A DNA stretch of 64,000 bases from an uncultured Alphaproteobacteria bacterium (lineage in GTDB: Bacteria; Pseudomonadota; Alphaproteobacteria; Methylaequorales; Methylaequoraceae): the NCBI GenBank assembly GCA_902579395.1, contig CACHGK010000003.1:1-64000 (forward strand). The letters are read 5' to 3'. The translations under genes were made by a program, and so were the position numbers. The notes beneath the pieces are model-generated. The model ran no database searches. It had not been told where the DNA came from and saw only the letters and a list, made by a program, of their open reading frames with translations. Shown in pieces: positions 18,228-27,342 of the stretch; position 1 is the stretch's first letter; each line of letters opens with the position of its first letter.

Positions 18228-19087
18228 TTTGTAATACTCCACCAAGGATCTTCAATTCTAATTTCGGAATTCCCACATATTAAAACGATATGCTTATTTT
18301 TTTTAATAAAGTTTAGATTAAAATATGCAAGACCATTTTTTTTATTGTGACTAGTAATATTCCCAACTACATCATCTTCAAATCTAATTTCATCATCAAT
18401 AAAAGTGTTGTATTCGATCTTTATTACAAATAATTTTCTTTTTTGGAGATTTCTATGTTTCATTCTTGCTGTTATTTCCTGACCCATATAACAACCTTTA
18501 GTCCATGAAATTCCATTTAATTCATCAAACCTCATTTCCATAAGCAATGATTTATTTTTTAATGCATCTTTACTAAAATCTGGGATAGAATTTTGGATTC
18601 TTAGATTATTAAATTTTTCATCTGAAATTTTATTTAACTTTAAATCTCTATATATTTTCCCAGCATTATTATTGAAAATATAGAGTCTCTTAAAAAGATT
18701 TTTGAATCTAGGATCATTGAAACATAATGAGTCTTTCATCGAATTTGAAAGGATATCTTCTAAATTGTTTGAAATCAAATATACTTTACCTTTACTAACT
18801 GAAAGTTCAACTTCTGAGCGTAGTTTATACATTTTAAATTTTTGTAAAATCAAATCCTTTTCATTTTCACAGATTTCAATCAAAAAGTGATCTTTGTAAT
18901 TTGATAAAAAAAAATCTGTAATAAACCTTCCTTGTGGTGTAAGAATAGAAGAGTAAATTGAGGTATTATTTTTTAGATTATATACATCATTTGAAATGAT
19001 TCCTTGGAGAAATGTGAATCTGTCTTTACCATGTATTTCTATAAGAGATTTATTTTTAAAAAAGGTATAGCTATTTTTTTGAAACAT
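18224..19087 (-). CDS. ygfZ: YgfZ/GcvT-like folate-binding iron-sulfur cluster protein
   Basis: Tetrahydrofolate-binding protein (IBA57/YgfZ family) that assists assembly or repair of certain 4Fe-4S proteins. The family signature K-G-C-Y-x-G-Q-E appears as WTKGCYMGQEITARMKHR near residue 205. The N-terminal HGKDRFTFLQGIISNDV block is the GcvT-like fold start, and the active Cys is retained. Length of 287 aa is normal for alphaproteobacteria. It lies convergent to the MeaB-like GTPase and divergent from the glycosyltransferase block. Confidence 0.92.
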   Translation of the reverse strand: MFQKNSYTFFKNKSLIEIHGKDRFTFLQGIISNDVYNLKNNTSIYSSILTPQGRFITDFFLSNYKDHFLIEICENEKDLILQKFKMYKLRSEVELSVSKGKVYLISNNLEDILSNSMKDSLCFNDPRFKNLFKRLYIFNNNAGKIYRDLKLNKISDEKFNNLRIQNSIPDFSKDALKNKSLLMEMRFDELNGISWTKGCYMGQEITARMKHRNLQKRKLFVIKIEYNTFIDDEIRFEDDVVGNITSHNKKNGLAYFNLNFIKKNKHIVLICGNSEIRIEDPWWSITN

Positions 19088-19122
19088 AACTTTAATCTAT
19101 TAAAAATATTTAATTAAACAAG

Positions 19123-20088
19123 ATGATTAAAATGAAAAATATTCTAGTTGTGTCTTCAAATAGACTAGGGGATTGTATTTTGTCTTCAGGCTTACATCAG
19201 TATTTCAAAAAAAATGAGAAAAATTCAAAGGTTACACTGGTTTGTGGTGAAATCCCATCTGAATTATTTAAATATTGTAATTATGTTGATGAATTAATAA
19301 TTCTTAAAAAAAAAAAATTCGCATTACATTGGTTTTTTCTTTGGACAAAGATATTCCTTAAAAAATGGGATAGGATTGTTGATTTAAGAGGAACAATAAT
19401 AAGTTTTTTTTTATTTTCAAAAGAAAATTTTAGATATAAAAATAGTAAAAAAAGCAAAAATCATAAAGTATATGATATAAGCCAAAGTATTACCAAGCAA
19501 ATTCTCCCCCCCTCTATAAACTTACAGAATAATAAAAAGCTTAAGGGGACGAATTTTAAAAAAATAAAAGATTTATCCAAGACTAATAACTTTATTATGA
19601 TCGCACCAACAGCGAATTGGACTGGTAAAATATGGCCACAAGATAGATTTCTGAAATTGATAACAATCTTAAAAAAAAAATCAAAATTTAAAAAAACTAT
19701 TTTCATTATAGTTGGCCCTTTAAAAGAAAAACATTTAGTTCAAAATATTTTTAAATCAAATCAAACATATATATATGATTTATTTGGTAAATCTTCATTA
19801 ATAGAAATCTTTTATATAATGAAGTTATGTAACTTATTTATTGGAAATGATTCTGGATTAATGCATATGGCATCCTTGGCTAAAATAAAAACCATAGGTT
19901 TGTTTGGACCAAGTGATAGAGATAAATATAGACCTTGGGGTTCCCAAAATGTTGTAATTTCAAGTTCTAAAGGTCCTGATGATTTAATGGGGCATAAAAA
20001 TTTTAAAGCTAAGGGTTCTGATTCATTAATGCTAGACTTATCGGTAGATAAGGTTTTAAAAGAAGTTATGAATAATTCTGGTATGTAG
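19123..20088 (+). CDS. glycosyltransferase family 9 (heptosyltransferase-like)
   Basis: The GT9 pattern is clear: NILVVSSNRLGDCILSSGL at the N-terminus (the RxGD motif) and LFIGNDSGLMHMASL followed by TIGLFGPSD in the C-terminal ADP-sugar-binding half. Such enzymes add heptose to lipid A-core LPS on the cytoplasmic side of the inner membrane. The 321-aa length suits the family. It opens a five-gene plus-strand block of surface glycan genes; the second Met (19132) is an alternative start. The exact acceptor cannot be assigned. Confidence 0.87.
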   Translation: MIKMKNILVVSSNRLGDCILSSGLHQYFKKNEKNSKVTLVCGEIPSELFKYCNYVDELIILKKKKFALHWFFLWTKIFLKKWDRIVDLRGTIISFFLFSKENFRYKNSKKSKNHKVYDISQSITKQILPPSINLQNNKKLKGTNFKKIKDLSKTNNFIMIAPTANWTGKIWPQDRFLKLITILKKKSKFKKTIFIIVGPLKEKHLVQNIFKSNQTYIYDLFGKSSLIEIFYIMKLCNLFIGNDSGLMHMASLAKIKTIGLFGPSDRDKYRPWGSQNVVISSSKGPDDLMGHKNFKAKGSDSLMLDLSVDKVLKEVMNNSGM

Positions 20089-20090
20089 AA

Positions 20091-20846
20091 ATGACAAAAT
20101 TATCTGTTTTGATAGTTATTAAAAATGAAGAAAAGCAAATCGAAGAATGTTTAAAAACAATTAAATTTGCTGATGAGATAATTGTTATACTAGATAAATG
20201 CACAGATAACTCTGAAAAGATTGTAAAAAGATATACAAAAAAAATTTTTAGTGGTAATTGGAAGTTAGAGGGTGAAAGAAGAAATTTTGGTCTGGATAAA
20301 TGTTCTAAAAGTTGGATATTAGAGATAGATGCCGATGAAAGAGTCCCAAATGCTCTTAGGAAAGAAATAAAACAAATTATAAAATACAGTAAAAAAGATT
20401 GGCATAAAATTAAAGTAAACAACTACATTGGAAATAACATTATTAAAAACGGATGGGGAGCATATTTTGGAAAATCAGCTTATTCTGGTTTATTTAGAAA
20501 AAATAAAAAAAAATGGGGAGAACAGAGAGTGCATCCTGAGATAAGACTTTTTGGTAAAGAAGGAAAAACATTAGAAAACAAAATTGATCATTTTTACTGC
20601 AAAAATATATTTGATTTATTTTCAAAGTTAGATAGTTATTCAACTGCCAGAGCTCTTGATTTAACCACTATGAAAAATACAGAGACTGTAATAAAAAATA
20701 TTAAGAGAATTTTTTCCAGGTTCTGGAAGTGTTTTTTTTTAAGAAAAGGCTATAAGGAAAAAGAAATTGGATTTACAATAGCTCTTGTTGCTTCAATCTA
20801 CCCATTAATATCTTATTTAAAATACAAAAATATAATTAATGACTAA
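20091..20846 (+). CDS. glycosyltransferase family 2, WaaE/KdtX-like (copy 1)
   Basis: A GT-A enzyme of the LPS core beta-1,4-glucosyltransferase type. It shows LSVLIVIKNEEKQIEECLKT, DEIIVILDKCTDNS, GERRNFGLDKCSKSWILEIDADE (the DxD metal site) and W-G-x-x-R-VHPE in the acceptor half. It is a paralog of the gene at 59309, sharing the same motif order throughout. It sits 2 nt after the GT9 gene and overlaps the following GT4 gene by 8 nt, so a shared role in core oligosaccharide assembly is likely. The C-terminal helix may associate with the membrane. Confidence 0.86.
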   Translation: MTKLSVLIVIKNEEKQIEECLKTIKFADEIIVILDKCTDNSEKIVKRYTKKIFSGNWKLEGERRNFGLDKCSKSWILEIDADERVPNALRKEIKQIIKYSKKDWHKIKVNNYIGNNIIKNGWGAYFGKSAYSGLFRKNKKKWGEQRVHPEIRLFGKEGKTLENKIDHFYCKNIFDLFSKLDSYSTARALDLTTMKNTETVIKNIKRIFSRFWKCFFLRKGYKEKEIGFTIALVASIYPLISYLKYKNIIND

Positions 20847-21876
20847 AGTTTTATTTATAGATAATGGAATTGAGTTTGATTCAAAATTATTGAGAGAAAA
20901 ACCGTTTGGAGGAGCAGAGGTAGCATTTGTCTCGTTGGTAGAAAATTTAGCAAGTATTGGTTTGAAAGTAGTTGTTTATAACAATTGTATTAATGAAGGC
21001 AGAATTAACAATGTAGAGTGGAGAAAAATTAGTAGTGAATTATATTTTGAATCATTTGACACATTGGTTGTAAATAGAGGTGATAAATACTTAAATTTTA
21101 GAAAGGAATGTAAAAACAGGGTTTTTTGGATTCACAACCCAGCGTCATATCTTCTTAAATATAGATATATATCAAAATTAATCTTAAATGATTTTAAGAT
21201 TGTCTTTTCAAGCAATTATCATTTAAAAACTTATCCTTGGTGGGCTCCATCACAAAAAAGAATAGTAATACCATACGGTATGGACAACTATTTATTCAAG
21301 AAGAAGTCCAAGAAAATAATTCCTAGAAAAAATGCTATTTTTACTTCCAATCCAATGAGAGGTCTGGATTGGTTGTTAGATCAATGGGACAAAAATATTT
21401 ATCCTCAGTGTCCAGATTCAAAATTAATAATTTTCTCAGGATTTCAAACTTATGGTTCTTTTGGTAGAAAACACGCTGATCGGATAAATAGGATTTTATT
21501 GAAAGCTAGATCTCTGAAAAATAAAGGTGTTCTATTAAGAGATCCTGTTAATCGAAAGAAGCTTTTTAAAAACATAGAGTCTTCCAGAGTTTTTTTATAT
21601 AAAGGTAGTAAAGATGAAACTTTTTGTATGGCTTTAGCAGAATCACAATTGTTGGGAGTTCCTGCTATAGTTTGTGATTTTGGGTGTATGAATGAAAGAG
21701 TAATCAATAATAAAACTGGTTATGTTTGTAAAAATGATTCTGAATTTTGTTCTAGAACTGTTGATTTGCTTCAAAATGACAGGTTATGGAGTAAAATGAA
21801 CAAGGAATCATTGAAAAGAAAAAACTATTTCAATTGGAATGAAGTGGCAAAAAAATGGCAAAAAATTCTAAATTAA
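20839..21876 (+). CDS. glycosyltransferase family 4 (copy 1)
   Basis: GT-B fold glycosyltransferase. The N-terminal half has FGGAEVAFVSLVENL. The C-terminal nucleotide-sugar half has the GT4 block DETFCMALAESQLLGVPAIVCDFGC, where the E-x7-E pair contacts the sugar donor, and ends with a helix typical of the family. Length of 345 aa is normal. It overlaps its upstream GT2 neighbour by 8 nt and its downstream GT4 neighbour by 22 nt. Substrate is unknown; the setting suggests LPS or another surface polysaccharide. Confidence 0.84.
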   Translation: MTKVLFIDNGIEFDSKLLREKPFGGAEVAFVSLVENLASIGLKVVVYNNCINEGRINNVEWRKISSELYFESFDTLVVNRGDKYLNFRKECKNRVFWIHNPASYLLKYRYISKLILNDFKIVFSSNYHLKTYPWWAPSQKRIVIPYGMDNYLFKKKSKKIIPRKNAIFTSNPMRGLDWLLDQWDKNIYPQCPDSKLIIFSGFQTYGSFGRKHADRINRILLKARSLKNKGVLLRDPVNRKKLFKNIESSRVFLYKGSKDETFCMALAESQLLGVPAIVCDFGCMNERVINNKTGYVCKNDSEFCSRTVDLLQNDRLWSKMNKESLKRKNYFNWNEVAKKWQKILN

Positions 21877-22904
21877 AGATTTTGAACATGGTAAGTGGTT
21901 CAAAATTTGGAGGTGCGGAACTATTTTTTGAAAGGCTAGCCCTATCATTTGAAAAACAAAAAAATATAAAACAAAAGCTTGTTATAAAGACAGATGAAAG
22001 AAGGTTCAATTTTTTAAAAGATAAGATCAATGATATAAAACAAATTAATTTTTTTAAAAGTTATAACTTTTTAATACCTTTTACTTTAGAGAAAATTATT
22101 AATGATTTTAAACCTGATATAGTTCTTTCTTGGATGAATAGAGCTTCAAATATTCTCCCAGCATCGAAAATTATGAACGAAGTCAATGTTGGAAGGCTTG
22201 GAGGATATTATAAAATTAAAAATTATGCTAAGTGTGATTATTTAATAACAAACACACTAGATTTAAAAGAATACATTATTTCTCTAGGTTGGGATCCCAC
22301 AAGCGTTGAGTTTATTCCTAATTTTGTTTCTGAAAATAGGATTCCAAAAAAAAAGTTAGTTGATAATGGTAAAAAATTGTTATGTATGGGAAGATTTCAT
22401 GAAAATAAAGCAATAGATATACTCATAAGAGCAATGACTTTTTTATCAAGTTTTTCACTTACAATTGTGGGAAACGGTCCTCTAAAAGAATTTTATGATT
22501 CTCTAATAAATAAGTTTAATTTAGAAAATAGAGTTAAAATTTTTGGATGGAGTGAGAACATCTCAGAATTTATAAATTCTTCTTCTATATTAGTTTGTCC
22601 ATCACGGCATGAACCATTCGGAAATATAGTGGTTGACGGATGGGCTCACAAGATTCCTGTGGTTGTATCAAATGTTGGTGGACCTGGAAAAATGGTCAAA
22701 CATAAAACTAATGGGATAAAATTTGAAAAGGAAAACATTTTCGATTTAGTATCTAAAATCAAGGAATTAGGCTCTGATCCAAAATTGAAAGGAAAGATAG
22801 TCAAAAATGGCTATGAGGTTTTTAAAAATAATTATTCAGAGGATGTAGTAACGGAGAAATATATTAAATTTTTTGAAAGAATAAAAAAAAAATGTGTGGA
22901 ATAG
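21855..22904 (+). CDS. glycosyltransferase family 4 (copy 2)
   Basis: GT4 enzyme with KFGGAELFFERLALSF near the N-terminus, LLCMGRFHENKAIDILI at the domain junction and HEPFGNIVVDGWAHKIPVVVSNVGGP in the donor site. The second acidic residue of the usual E-x7-E pair is Asp here. Length is 349 aa. It begins inside the preceding GT4 gene (22-nt overlap) and ends inside asnB (13-nt overlap), showing strong operon compaction. WaaG-type core glycosyltransferases are the closest familiar pattern, but I cannot assign the linkage. Confidence 0.85.
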   Translation: MAKNSKLKILNMVSGSKFGGAELFFERLALSFEKQKNIKQKLVIKTDERRFNFLKDKINDIKQINFFKSYNFLIPFTLEKIINDFKPDIVLSWMNRASNILPASKIMNEVNVGRLGGYYKIKNYAKCDYLITNTLDLKEYIISLGWDPTSVEFIPNFVSENRIPKKKLVDNGKKLLCMGRFHENKAIDILIRAMTFLSSFSLTIVGNGPLKEFYDSLINKFNLENRVKIFGWSENISEFINSSSILVCPSRHEPFGNIVVDGWAHKIPVVVSNVGGPGKMVKHKTNGIKFEKENIFDLVSKIKELGSDPKLKGKIVKNGYEVFKNNYSEDVVTEKYIKFFERIKKKCVE

Positions 22905-24628
22905 CTGGCATCTCGTTTTTAAAACCAAATCCAAAGTTATCTTCAAATTTTTATAAACTTAGAAAACTTTTGGATCATAGAGGACCAGATTACTATGGAA
23001 GATATACAAACAGTCATTTATCCCTCTTACATACCCGGTTATCAATAGTTGACATTAGTAGAGGTAATCAACCAATTACAAACAAGAAATATGTTTTGAT
23101 TGCTAATGGTGAAATTTATAATGATTTGGAAATAAGAAAAAATAATAAAACATATAAATACAAAACAAATTCAGATTCTGAATCAATCTTAGCATTATAT
23201 GACAAGTATGGAATTGATGGTCTTAAAAAACTTAGAGGGATGTTTGCATATGCTATTTTCGACAAAAAGTTGGATCAATTAATTATTGGTAGAGATGAAT
23301 TTGGAATTAAACCGCTTTATTTTAGTTTGATTGATGACGGGATTATTTTTTGCTCTGAAATGAAGCCTATAATTTCATTAAAATCAAACAAAAATCTTAT
23401 AAATAATTTTAAAATTATGGAGTATATGCAGTTTCAGTATTGTAGTGGGTATGGAACTATATTTGATGATATTAAGAGGGTAGAACCTGGACAGATACTT
23501 GTCATAAAAAAAGGAAGGATTTCAAACAGTATAAAAAATAAGCTTCCATCAAAAACAAAAAATATCAAAGTAATTGATGAAAAATATATTAATGCAAGTG
23601 TGCTTGAATCTATTTCAAGTCATTTGAGAAGTGATGTTCCTTATTGTTTGTTTTTTTCAGGCGGAATTGATTCGATGTTATTATTGCATTATCTCAATAA
23701 GCTAAAGAAAAACATCACTGCTTTTTCAATTTATTTTGCGTCGGAAAATTCTAATGATTTAAGTAAAATTACTAAAGATTATAATATTGAGTTAGTTAGA
23801 CAAAAATTTTCAGAAGATGATTTCTGGAATTCAATTTTTTTTGCTGCAGATAAAATTGATGAGCCAGTCGCCGATTATGCAATTTTACCAACTTTAAAAT
23901 TAGCATCTATTGCTTCAAAAAATTTTAAGGTTGCTTTGACTGGAGAGGGTGGGGATGAATTATTTGGTGGTTACGGAAGGTATAAAAAGAATCAAAGATT
24001 TTTTTTTAAGAAAAAGAGTTTTTTTCCAAAAGGTGCATTTAGCAAGATTTTTAAGGATTCAAAACTAAATAAGTTATTTATTTATTCTCATGATTATGAA
24101 AGACTTGAATTAACTGATGGATTAACCGATTTACAAAAGGCACAATTATTTGACTATCACAACTGGTTGCCAAATAATCTTCTTGTTAAGCTTGATAGAT
24201 GTTTAATGACGTTTGGGATGGAAGGAAGAACACCTTTTATCGATAAAAAATTATTTGAAAAACTTTTTTTTATAGATGATAAATATAAAATTAAAAGTGG
24301 CTTTGGTAAATATTTTCTTAGGAAGTTTTTACAATCTAAAATTCCGATATATGATGCTTTTGAGAAAAAAAGAGGATTTACAGTTCCAATTTATGATTGG
24401 ATTCCAAAAAGAATAAAGAATTTGGAAGATCTTCTAATGAAACAAGATTTTCTTTATGAATATTTTAGTAAAAATGAATTAAAACTGTTATTTAAAGGAG
24501 TTAGAAAAAATAAGAAGTTAGCAAAGCCAATTTGGCATATCATTTTTTTTACATCGTGGTATCTTGTAAATATAGAAGGATTAAAGAAAAAAGGAAACTT
24601 TTTTGATTTGTTATCTAGTTTCAATTAA
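22892..24628 (+). CDS. asnB: asparagine synthase (glutamine-hydrolysing) family protein
   Basis: Two-domain amidotransferase. The N-terminal class II glutaminase starts MCGIAGISF, so Cys2 is the nucleophile, followed by LDHRGPD and HTRLSIVD. The synthetase half has the PP-motif CLFFSGGIDSMLLL and ALTGEGGDELFGGY. Length of 578 aa is typical. It is embedded at the end of the glycosyltransferase block with a 13-nt overlap, so it may amidate a surface sugar acid; AsnB relatives do this in several LPS/O-antigen loci. Plain asparagine synthesis is the alternative. Confidence 0.88.
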   Translation: MCGIAGISFLKPNPKLSSNFYKLRKLLDHRGPDYYGRYTNSHLSLLHTRLSIVDISRGNQPITNKKYVLIANGEIYNDLEIRKNNKTYKYKTNSDSESILALYDKYGIDGLKKLRGMFAYAIFDKKLDQLIIGRDEFGIKPLYFSLIDDGIIFCSEMKPIISLKSNKNLINNFKIMEYMQFQYCSGYGTIFDDIKRVEPGQILVIKKGRISNSIKNKLPSKTKNIKVIDEKYINASVLESISSHLRSDVPYCLFFSGGIDSMLLLHYLNKLKKNITAFSIYFASENSNDLSKITKDYNIELVRQKFSEDDFWNSIFFAADKIDEPVADYAILPTLKLASIASKNFKVALTGEGGDELFGGYGRYKKNQRFFFKKKSFFPKGAFSKIFKDSKLNKLFIYSHDYERLELTDGLTDLQKAQLFDYHNWLPNNLLVKLDRCLMTFGMEGRTPFIDKKLFEKLFFIDDKYKIKSGFGKYFLRKFLQSKIPIYDAFEKKRGFTVPIYDWIPKRIKNLEDLLMKQDFLYEYFSKNELKLLFKGVRKNKKLAKPIWHIIFFTSWYLVNIEGLKKKGNFFDLLSSFN

Positions 24629-25969
24629 ATGACTAAAAATAAAAAAAATTTCGATTTAATTTTAATTGGTGGAATGGTAGTGCTACCAGAATTAAAGATT
24701 GAAAAACTAGATATTGGTATTTCTGATTCAAAGATTGTAAGTTTGGGTGACTTATCTGGTAGTAAATCAAAAGAGATTTTGAATATCGATGGCTTAATTG
24801 TAATGCCCGGAGTAATAGATTCGCAAGTTCACTTCAGAGAACCTGGGTTAACTCAAAAAGAGGATATATTTCACGGAACCAAAAGTGCTGCAATGGGTGG
24901 TGTAACTTCAATATTTGAGATGCCTAACACTAAGCCTCCAACAACAAACGAAATTGAATTTAAAAAAAAAATAAAAATTGCAGAAACAAATGCGAACTGT
25001 AATTTTAGTTTTTTTATTGGAGCAAGTAAGAATAATATTAACATGATTAATAAATTAGAAAATTTGTCAGGTTGTTGTGGAGTGAAGATTTTTATGGGTT
25101 CTTCAACTGGTGATCTATTGGTTGAAGACGATGAGAATATAATCAAAATACTTAAAAATACACAAAAGATGATTGCTGTACATAGTGAGGATGAATATAG
25201 ACTAAAGGAAAGAAAAGAAACTTTTAAAAAAAAAAAGCTATCTGTTCATGATCACCCTATTATTCGGGATGTTACCTCTGCGGTTCAAAGTACAAAAAGA
25301 TTACTTAATTCTGCTTATCAGGCAAAAAAAAAGATTCATATTTTACATTTATCAACTTCTGATGAAGTCTCTCTTCTTGAAGCCAACAAAAATATAGCAA
25401 CTTGTGAAGCAACACCCCAACATTTATTTTTCTGTTCGCCTGAATGTTATGATGATCTCGGTACTTTTGTTCAAATGAATCCTCCTATAAGAGAAAAATC
25501 GCATAGAGAAAAATTATGGGAAGGTATTTCACGTGGAATTATTGATGTGATAGGTTCTGATCATGCTCCACACACTATTGCAGAAAAAGAAAAAGATTAT
25601 CCAGATTCACCGTCGGGAATGACTGGAGTTCAAACTCTATTACCCATAATGTTGAATTTTGTCAACGAGGGGAAATTAACAATTTTTGATTTGGTAAGAT
25701 TACTATGTGTAAATCCTTGTAAAATATATGATGTATTAAACAAAGGTAAAATCAAAATTGGATATGATGCAGATCTCACTATAATAGACCTAAACAAAGA
25801 ATTTATTATTTCAAATAATTGGATTGCAAGTAAGTCAAAGTGGACTCCTTTCGATAACCAAAAGATCAAAGGGATGCCAATTTTTACAATTGTAAATGGA
25901 AAAATAGTAATGTCTGAGAATGAAATAGTTTCCCAACCTTCAGGAAAAGTTGTTAGATTTAGAAATTAA
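24629..25969 (+). CDS. pyrC: dihydroorotase (class I, amidohydrolase superfamily)
   Basis: Converts carbamoyl aspartate to dihydroorotate in pyrimidine synthesis. The 446-aa protein has the DHOase layout: DSQVHFREPGLTQKEDI, GVTSIFEMPNTKPPT, the carboxylated-lysine strand VKIFMGSSTG, histidine ligands in MIAVHSEDE and HILHLSTSDE, and the catalytic Asp in GSDHAPHT. The first His of the usual HxH metal pair is Gln here (SQVH instead of HVH), which I recall seeing in other proteobacterial members, so it may be a subfamily trait. The gene follows asnB without a gap. Confidence 0.88.
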   Translation: MTKNKKNFDLILIGGMVVLPELKIEKLDIGISDSKIVSLGDLSGSKSKEILNIDGLIVMPGVIDSQVHFREPGLTQKEDIFHGTKSAAMGGVTSIFEMPNTKPPTTNEIEFKKKIKIAETNANCNFSFFIGASKNNINMINKLENLSGCCGVKIFMGSSTGDLLVEDDENIIKILKNTQKMIAVHSEDEYRLKERKETFKKKKLSVHDHPIIRDVTSAVQSTKRLLNSAYQAKKKIHILHLSTSDEVSLLEANKNIATCEATPQHLFFCSPECYDDLGTFVQMNPPIREKSHREKLWEGISRGIIDVIGSDHAPHTIAEKEKDYPDSPSGMTGVQTLLPIMLNFVNEGKLTIFDLVRLLCVNPCKIYDVLNKGKIKIGYDADLTIIDLNKEFIISNNWIASKSKWTPFDNQKIKGMPIFTIVNGKIVMSENEIVSQPSGKVVRFRN

Positions 25970-26132
25970 GTTTTTTAATTTTTATTACCAATAATCTATC
26001 TTTAGGAAAGTTATAATTTAATTCTGTTTTTCTCAGTGCGATTAGTTTGGCCGTCTTTTTATCTGGTGCCTCCACAGTTTCAAAATGTTTTCCATAAATT
26101 GGGATTTCTATTTCTATATCAAACCAACTCAT
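25959..26132 (-). CDS. small conserved-looking 57-aa protein coupled to gltP
   Basis: This gene is below the ORF-track cutoff. Its ATG (26132-26130) overlaps the gltP stop as ATGA, the commonest translational-coupling arrangement in this window. The product begins MSWFDIEIEIPIYGKHFETV and continues with EAPDKKTAKLIALRKTELNY; it looks like a compact alpha/beta fold with alternating strands and one amphipathic helix and has no signal or TM segment. I do not recognise the family. Its 3' end overlaps the convergent pyrC end by 11 nt. Confidence 0.6.
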   Translation of the reverse strand: MSWFDIEIEIPIYGKHFETVEAPDKKTAKLIALRKTELNYNFPKDRLLVIKIKKLNF

Positions 26133-27340
26133 TTACTTTCAGATTTATTGACAACTATTGTTACCATTGTATCCCCAGTGATATTAACTGAAGTTCTAAG
26201 CATATCAAGGAATCTGTCAACACCCATTACAATTGCTATTCCCTCCAAAGGCAAACCAACTTGCCCTAATACCATTCCAAGCATAATGATTCCGACCCCT
26301 GGAACGCCTGCAGTTCCTATTGATGCTAATGTTGCGGTGAGAATAATTGAGACGTAGTCAAAAAACAAAAGATTTACTCCATATAGATTTGCTATAAAAA
26401 CTGTTGCCACACCCTGCATTATGGCTGTTCCATCCATATTGATAGTTGCTCCAAGTGGAACTGTAAAAGAAGCTATATTATCTTTAACTTCAAAGTTTTT
26501 TTTAACACAGTCTAATGTAACCGGAATAGTCGCACTACTACTGGAAGTTGAAAAAGAAAATAATAGTGCCTCTTTAATACCCATAAAAAATTTTTTAACC
26601 TCAATTTTTCCATAAAACTTTATTAATGGAAGATAAATGAAGAAAACATGAAAAAGTAAAACTATAATAACAAGTGAAAAATATTTAATTAATTCTACAA
26701 TCGAAGAAGCCCCTTGTGTTGCGAATGTTTTACCTATTAGGCAAAATATTCCAAATGGTGCGATAATCATAATAATTGAAAGGATTTTCATAATTACGTC
26801 ATTGAAATCAGAAAAAAATTTCTTCAATGAATTCATATTTTTTAAAGATGATATTGCAATTCCGATAAGGATTGCAAAAAGAATTACCTGAAGCATTTGC
26901 CCTTCAACTAATGATAGAAAAGGATTTTCAGGAATTATATTTAAAAGTACTTCTAAAAATTTTGGGGGATTAGAGACATTCAATTCTTCTGTTTCAAAAT
27001 TTTGAATTAACCCTTTTCCAGGGTTTACTATATTGGAAAATAATAATGAAATTGAGATAGCCAAAAAAGTTGTGGAAATATAAATTCCTATAGATTTAAC
27101 TCCTATTCTTCCCAAAGCACTAATATTTTTTAAATTTGCCACACCATTAATAAGTGAGAAAAAAACAATAGGAACTACCAGCATCTTGATTGTTTTTAAG
27201 AAAACCTCACCACCGAAATTAAGAAACCCAATCAAAGCTTCTTTTATATTTAGATTTGGTGGTAAGTACCCCAGTACAATGCCAAAGATGATTCCTAATA
27301 AAAATGCATAAAAAATTTTTTTAGTTAAATTATTAGCCAT
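26129..27340 (-). CDS. gltP: dicarboxylate/amino acid:cation symporter (glutamate/aspartate type)
   Basis: DAACS-family secondary transporter in the inner membrane. The 403-aa protein has eight helices plus re-entrant hairpins. Signatures are the serine-rich hairpin 1 FSTSSSSATIPVTLDC, NMDGTAI in helix 7, GTAGVPGVG in hairpin 2 and VDRFLDMLRTSVNITGD in helix 8. The Asp and Arg of the DMLRT segment match the residues that bind the amino group and side-chain carboxylate of aspartate/glutamate in GltPh, so an acidic amino acid is the likely substrate. The ATG lies 2 nt after a tRNA-shaped structure, and the only SD-like GAGGG is inside that structure. Confidence 0.92.
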   Translation of the reverse strand: MANNLTKKIFYAFLLGIIFGIVLGYLPPNLNIKEALIGFLNFGGEVFLKTIKMLVVPIVFFSLINGVANLKNISALGRIGVKSIGIYISTTFLAISISLLFSNIVNPGKGLIQNFETEELNVSNPPKFLEVLLNIIPENPFLSLVEGQMLQVILFAILIGIAISSLKNMNSLKKFFSDFNDVIMKILSIIMIIAPFGIFCLIGKTFATQGASSIVELIKYFSLVIIVLLFHVFFIYLPLIKFYGKIEVKKFFMGIKEALLFSFSTSSSSATIPVTLDCVKKNFEVKDNIASFTVPLGATINMDGTAIMQGVATVFIANLYGVNLLFFDYVSIILTATLASIGTAGVPGVGIIMLGMVLGQVGLPLEGIAIVMGVDRFLDMLRTSVNITGDTMVTIVVNKSESK

Positions 27341-27342
27341 TG

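Noticed and set aside
19299-19330. Long A-runs in coding genes (for example in the GT9 gene) as possible frameshifts
   Set aside because: Both flanking protein segments stay in the family frame, so the runs are real Lys codons rather than breaks.
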